Shown in pieces: positions 61,901 through 64,000 of a stretch of 64,000 nt of DNA. Source of the stretch: Candidatus Promineofilum glycogenicum (GTDB lineage Bacteria > Chloroflexota > Anaerolineae > Promineifilales > Promineifilaceae); the NCBI GenBank assembly GCA_016707605.1, contig JADJHJ010000001.1, forward strand, positions 434,001-498,000. The letters are read 5' to 3'. The stretch's first letter is position 1. Each line of letters starts with the position of its first letter. A program made the position numbers and the translations under genes. Below the pieces are notes generated by a model, which was given only the letters and a program-made list of their open reading frames with translations, had not been told where the DNA came from and ran no database searches.

Positions 61901-64000
61901 CGACACGTTGTGCTGAGCGGCAAAGGCGCGGTCGGTGTCGCGTGATAGGCGTCTGGGCTATCGGCTTCGATGGTGAGCGCGATCTCATTGCTCGCGCACG
62001 TCAGACGCAGCCAGCCGGCCACGGGCGACACCGGCTCACTGAAGCTGACGGTTAGAGTGCTATCGGCGGCGATCTGCGTCGCGCCGCCGGCCGGGGTGAC
62101 GCCGGTCACAGCCGGCGCGGCGTCCGCGACGCAATTGCTCGGTTCGCCGGCCGTGGGATTGTTGGCGCGAAAGGCGGCCGTGCGGCGTTGGCCGCCCGCG
62201 CCGTTGGGGCAGCGCTGCAGGGCGTGGCGGTCGGTCGCGCCGCCGGCGGCTTCGTCGGCCGCGGTCTCGCCGCTGTGCAGCAGGGGCAGTAGACCGGCCG
62301 CGCCGCTCGCGTCGCCGTAAACGACGGCGTCGATCAGGCCGGCTGTCCGCAATGGCGTGTCGGTGGGGAATTGATCGGCATTGCCGGCGTAGAGGGCGAC
62401 GGCGTCGGGGCCGTTCTGTAGGCTGCCATCGGCGAAGATCAAGTCGGGCATGATGGCGGCGTTGCCGGCCAACCAGTAGCCGGTAGCATCGGTGCGTTGC
62501 CCGTCGAGATCAATAACGCGATAGGACGTATTCGCATAGCCATTGTAGAAAACGAGGACAAGACCATCGAGGGGCGTAGAACCGACACCGCCGTCGTAGA
62601 GTTCGATGAACTCGGCCACATCGCTGCTCGGTGTATCGGGATCGATCTCGTTGATAAGCAGGAAGTCGGGCAGCGGGCCGCCGGTGGTGAACTGCCAGGA
62701 CAAGTTGCTGGCCAGCGCGTCGGGTGGATCGTCGGTGTCAAGGTCTTTGATGCGTCGCGACTTCAGCGTGATGGTGCAGGTCTCGTTGTAGACGAAGGGT
62801 TGGGTCGGGTGGGCGACGAAGGACGTGGGGCCGCCGGTCTTGGTGAACCCGTGGGAGCCGGACAAGTGACAGGCTATCGTCAGCCACCCGTTTTTGATGT
62901 CGACCGGTTCACTGAAGGAGATGTTGACGGTTGAAGTGATGCTAACGCCTGTATCATGTGGCGCGGGAACGCGGGCGGCGACGGTCGGCGCGACATCGGT
63001 GATGCAGTTATTGACTTTGCGCGGCGTGGGCGTGTTCTGGCGGAAGCTGCCGCTGTTACGCGCGCCACCCGCGCCGTTGGGGCAGCGTTGGTTGCTGTGG
63101 TTCTCACCATCGCCGCGGCCGTCTTCGTCGACGGCCGTCTGCCCCGGATTCAGCAATGACAGCAGGCCAACGTCGGTCTCGTCGCCGGAGCCATAGACGA
63201 CCGCGTCGAGCGGCGTCACGCCCTCAACCGGCGTCCCGTTGGGCAACTCCACGCCCCAGCCGTCCACCAAAGCCACGGCGTCCGGGCCATTCTGCAACAG
63301 ACCATTCGGCAGTTCCAATTGTGCCCCGCCGACGGCCGCGTTGGCCAGCAGGAAGTAGCCCGCGGCATCGGTCGTGTAGCCGGCCAGGTCGATGGCGCGA
63401 TAGCTGCTATCGTCGCCGCCGTTGAAGAGCACGACGAAGAGGCCATCGAGCGGCGTCGCTCCCGTCCCGCCATCGTATAGTTCAATGAACTCCGCTGTGT
63501 CCGAGCCGGGGGTATTGGCGTCAATCTCGTTAAGGCGCACCGTTTGCGCCACGGGTGGGGCGGTGGAAAATGACCAGGCGACGTTGTGGCCCAACCCGTC
63601 GGGCGGGTCGTCCGGGTCTACGTCGTGCACGCGCTGGCCGATGAGCCTGAGCGTGCAGCTTTCGCCGCGCGCCAGCGGTTGGAGAAGATGGAAGCGATAG
63701 GTGTCGCCGCTGCCGCTCGGCTCGTAGTTATGTGTCCCACTCTGGTCGCAGTTCATCTCCAGTGGTTCGCCGTCCAGCAGCACCGGCTCGCTGAAGGTGA
63801 TCTCGATCGGTGTCGTCGCGGCCACGTTCGTCGCGCCCTCGGGCGGCTCGACCGCAACGACGCTTGGCGCAACGTCCGTCCAGCCCCGGTTTTCCTCGTC
63901 GGGCGTTGGCGGGGCGATGGCGAAGGCCGCCGTCGCCCGCGGTTGGCCGCCGCCGTTGGGCACGCGCTGGGCCGAGTGGGACCCGGCGGCGCCACGTTGG
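58900..64000 (-). CDS. Giant repeat protein: lamin-tail domains alternating with Ig-like domains, PKD near C-terminus (cut by right edge)
   Basis: At least 1,700 residues; open at the right edge, so the N-terminus lies outside. Five full lamin-tail-like units (LTD, marked by LINELDADTPGSDTAEFIELYDGG) alternate with six SbsA/Big_5-type Ig-like domains (marked by ...ITFSEPV), and a partial LTD end is seen at the edge (QRVPNGGGQPRATAAF). A PKD domain (YHWQFGDGTAA) and a terminal RARAVYVPVIRD follow. The terminal VYVPVIRD resembles the hydrophobic-Pro endings of other Chloroflexota exported proteins and may be a sorting or anchoring signal. Likely an adhesin or sheath-type surface protein. The frame runs to the edge with no stop or obvious start. 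Confidence 0.9.
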   Translation of the reverse strand, partial: QRGAAGSHSAQRVPNGGGQPRATAAFAIAPPTPDEENRGWTDVAPSVVAVEPPEGATNVAATTPIEITFSEPVLLDGEPLEMNCDQSGTHNYEPSGSGDTYRFHLLQPLARGESCTLRLIGQRVHDVDPDDPPDGLGHNVAWSFSTAPPVAQTVRLNEIDANTPGSDTAEFIELYDGGTGATPLDGLFVVLFNGGDDSSYRAIDLAGYTTDAAGYFLLANAAVGGAQLELPNGLLQNGPDAVALVDGWGVELPNGTPVEGVTPLDAVVYGSGDETDVGLLSLLNPGQTAVDEDGRGDGENHSNQRCPNGAGGARNSGSFRQNTPTPRKVNNCITDVAPTVAARVPAPHDTGVSITSTVNISFSEPVDIKNGWLTIACHLSGSHGFTKTGGPTSFVAHPTQPFVYNETCTITLKSRRIKDLDTDDPPDALASNLSWQFTTGGPLPDFLLINEIDPDTPSSDVAEFIELYDGGVGSTPLDGLVLVFYNGYANTSYRVIDLDGQRTDATGYWLAGNAAIMPDLIFADGSLQNGPDAVALYAGNADQFPTDTPLRTAGLIDAVVYGDASGAAGLLPLLHSGETAADEAAGGATDRHALQRCPNGAGGQRRTAAFRANNPTAGEPSNCVADAAPAVTGVTPAGGATQIAADSTLTVSFSEPVSPVAGWLRLTCASNEIALTIEADSPDAYHATPTAPLPLSTTCRATIAAALVHDADRDDPPDAPAGDHTWTFTTAAPVAGFVLINELDADTPGSDTAEFIELYDGGIGSTRLDGLVLVFYNGYANSVYYALDLDGQHTNAAGYWLTGNAAVTPDLIFPNSRLQNGPDAVALYVGDVEQFPTDTPLHTAGLIDAVVYGDAGGAAGLLPLLLQGQTAADEAARGAADRHALQRCPNGAGGQRRTAAFRANTPTPGAPSNCTEDTAPAVTGVTPADGATRIAANPTLMVSFSEPVSPAAGWLRLTCASDEYALDITADGPSGYRAAPVVPLPHNATCQATIIAALIHDADSFDPPDAPAGDYTWSFTTAAPVAGFVLINELDADTPGNDRAEFIELYDGGAGHTDLSGLALVLFNGQGDHAYTSIDLDGARTDADGFALIGSADLAGAIALPAAVLQNGADAVALYEGDAADFPSGAPLTTTGLRDAIVYGTADPTDAGLLALLVAGESQVDEAGRGAADLDSSQRCPDGAGGGRRTAAYRPNAPTPGAPNNCLADDAPIVSSVTPPDAAEAPAEITLTVSFSEAVTVNSGWFTLACTLSGDRSATTSGGPTTFTLTPVAPFAPGERCTVTIRAAAIHDADSDDPPDTPAADFTWSFTVAAAAPTGILINELDSDTPGQDTAEFIELYDGGRGHVDLSGLVVVLWNGQSDVAYAAIDLLGQHTDADGYLVLGSAALPGVDLPLAKATLQNGPDAVALYAGRAADFPNGAPLTTTGLRDAVVYGPTDAPDGGLLALLETGQPQLDEAAGGDAPAHALQRCPNGQGGPRRTAGFRAAPPTPGQPNPCPLDAPPAVAAVQPAPDAANVPLTATLTITFTEPVTLSDGWLTLDCGGIAQPLTTLPGDLTATAVPAAPLPAGQTCLATVHAIAVTDRDSDDPPDSPTTDFPWSFATALAPPPVMAAFTTNSPVWVDQPVHFLNTSTGPAPLAYHWQFGDGTAATAAQPTHRYAAPGVYTVSLTAAHGPATSRAVAVVVVRARAVYVPVIRD
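59140..63990 (-). repeat. Five tandem coding repeats of about 875 bp (LTD plus Ig-like unit)
   Basis: The same LTD landmark lies near 63525, 62649, 61779, 60901 and 60030, giving unit lengths of about 870-880 bp. Units 3 and 4 (between about 60.9 and 62.6 kb) share long near-identical stretches, so the array has expanded recently. Confidence 0.88.

Overview
This 64 kb window is a gene-dense, visibly GC-rich bacterial chromosome segment. It most likely comes from a Chloroflexota bacterium, probably an Anaerolineae or Promineifilum-type filament former. That placement rests on several things: a T-box controlling valS, large secreted proteins with PKD, lamin-tail and Thr/Pro-rich segments, DUF2207 and DUF4332 proteins, and the absence of recognisable LPS genes. 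I worked from translations and motifs only and ran no database search, so the placement is inference. I found no tRNA, rRNA, phage, insertion sequence, CRISPR or biosynthetic gene cluster.

Layout. 1-2.2 kb (-): the start of an FtsW/RodA-type protein overlapping the end of an MTA phosphorylase. 2.4-12.5 kb (+): a repeat-rich membrane protein with a DUF4332 tail, a PKD/CAP surface protein, a membrane Ser/Thr kinase, FtsH, and a 7TM sensor-regulator that runs into lysA; the last two are broken by frameshifts. 13.8-26.5 kb (-): DUF971 protein, valS with promoter and T-box leader, a polytopic membrane protein, a cyclophilin, a pentaheme cytochrome coupled to a WecA/MraY-like transferase, and a very large O-antigen-ligase/TPR protein. 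26.7-29 kb (+): an APH-fold protein with a degraded catalytic loop, a DUF456 protein and a small membrane protein. 29.1-32.3 kb (-): a large hybrid-sensing histidine kinase. 32.5-36.4 kb (+): a Thr/Pro-rich surface protein and three M42 aminopeptidase paralogues. 36.4-41.2 kb (-): RluD-type pseudouridine synthase, LspA, a methyltransferase coupled to a GH13 amylase, and a universal stress protein. 41.3-45.6 kb (-): a four-gene SPFH / helical protein / zinc-ribbon membrane protein / DUF2207 cluster that resembles the Bacillus ydjGHI envelope-stress module. 45.7-47.6 kb (-): a solute-binding lipoprotein and a secreted glycosidase. 47.8-49.6 kb (+): an RMD-like sugar-nucleotide reductase and TlyA. 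49.7-50.9 kb (-): a patatin. 51.1-56.2 kb (+): an alpha/beta hydrolase with a membrane tail, a histidine phosphatase and a DrrAB-type ABC exporter behind a promoter with three 11-bp-spaced TTGACA repeats. 56.1-58.7 kb (-): RNB exoribonuclease coupled to an SDR. 58.9-64 kb (-): a giant repeat protein of lamin-tail and Ig-like units, open at the right edge.

Three themes run across genes. (1) Almost every intergenic gap holds a member of one of at least seven palindromic repeat families, with arms built of short tandem words and clearly conserved cores. (2) Several genes have a good -35/-10 promoter whose -10 box ends only 7-9 nt before the start codon, with no ribosome binding site, implying leaderless mRNAs. 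(3) Frameshifts cluster in lysA and its upstream neighbour, in valS (beside inserted repeats and a 19-G run) and in the WecA-like gene. These are either assembly errors or real decay and need read-level checking.
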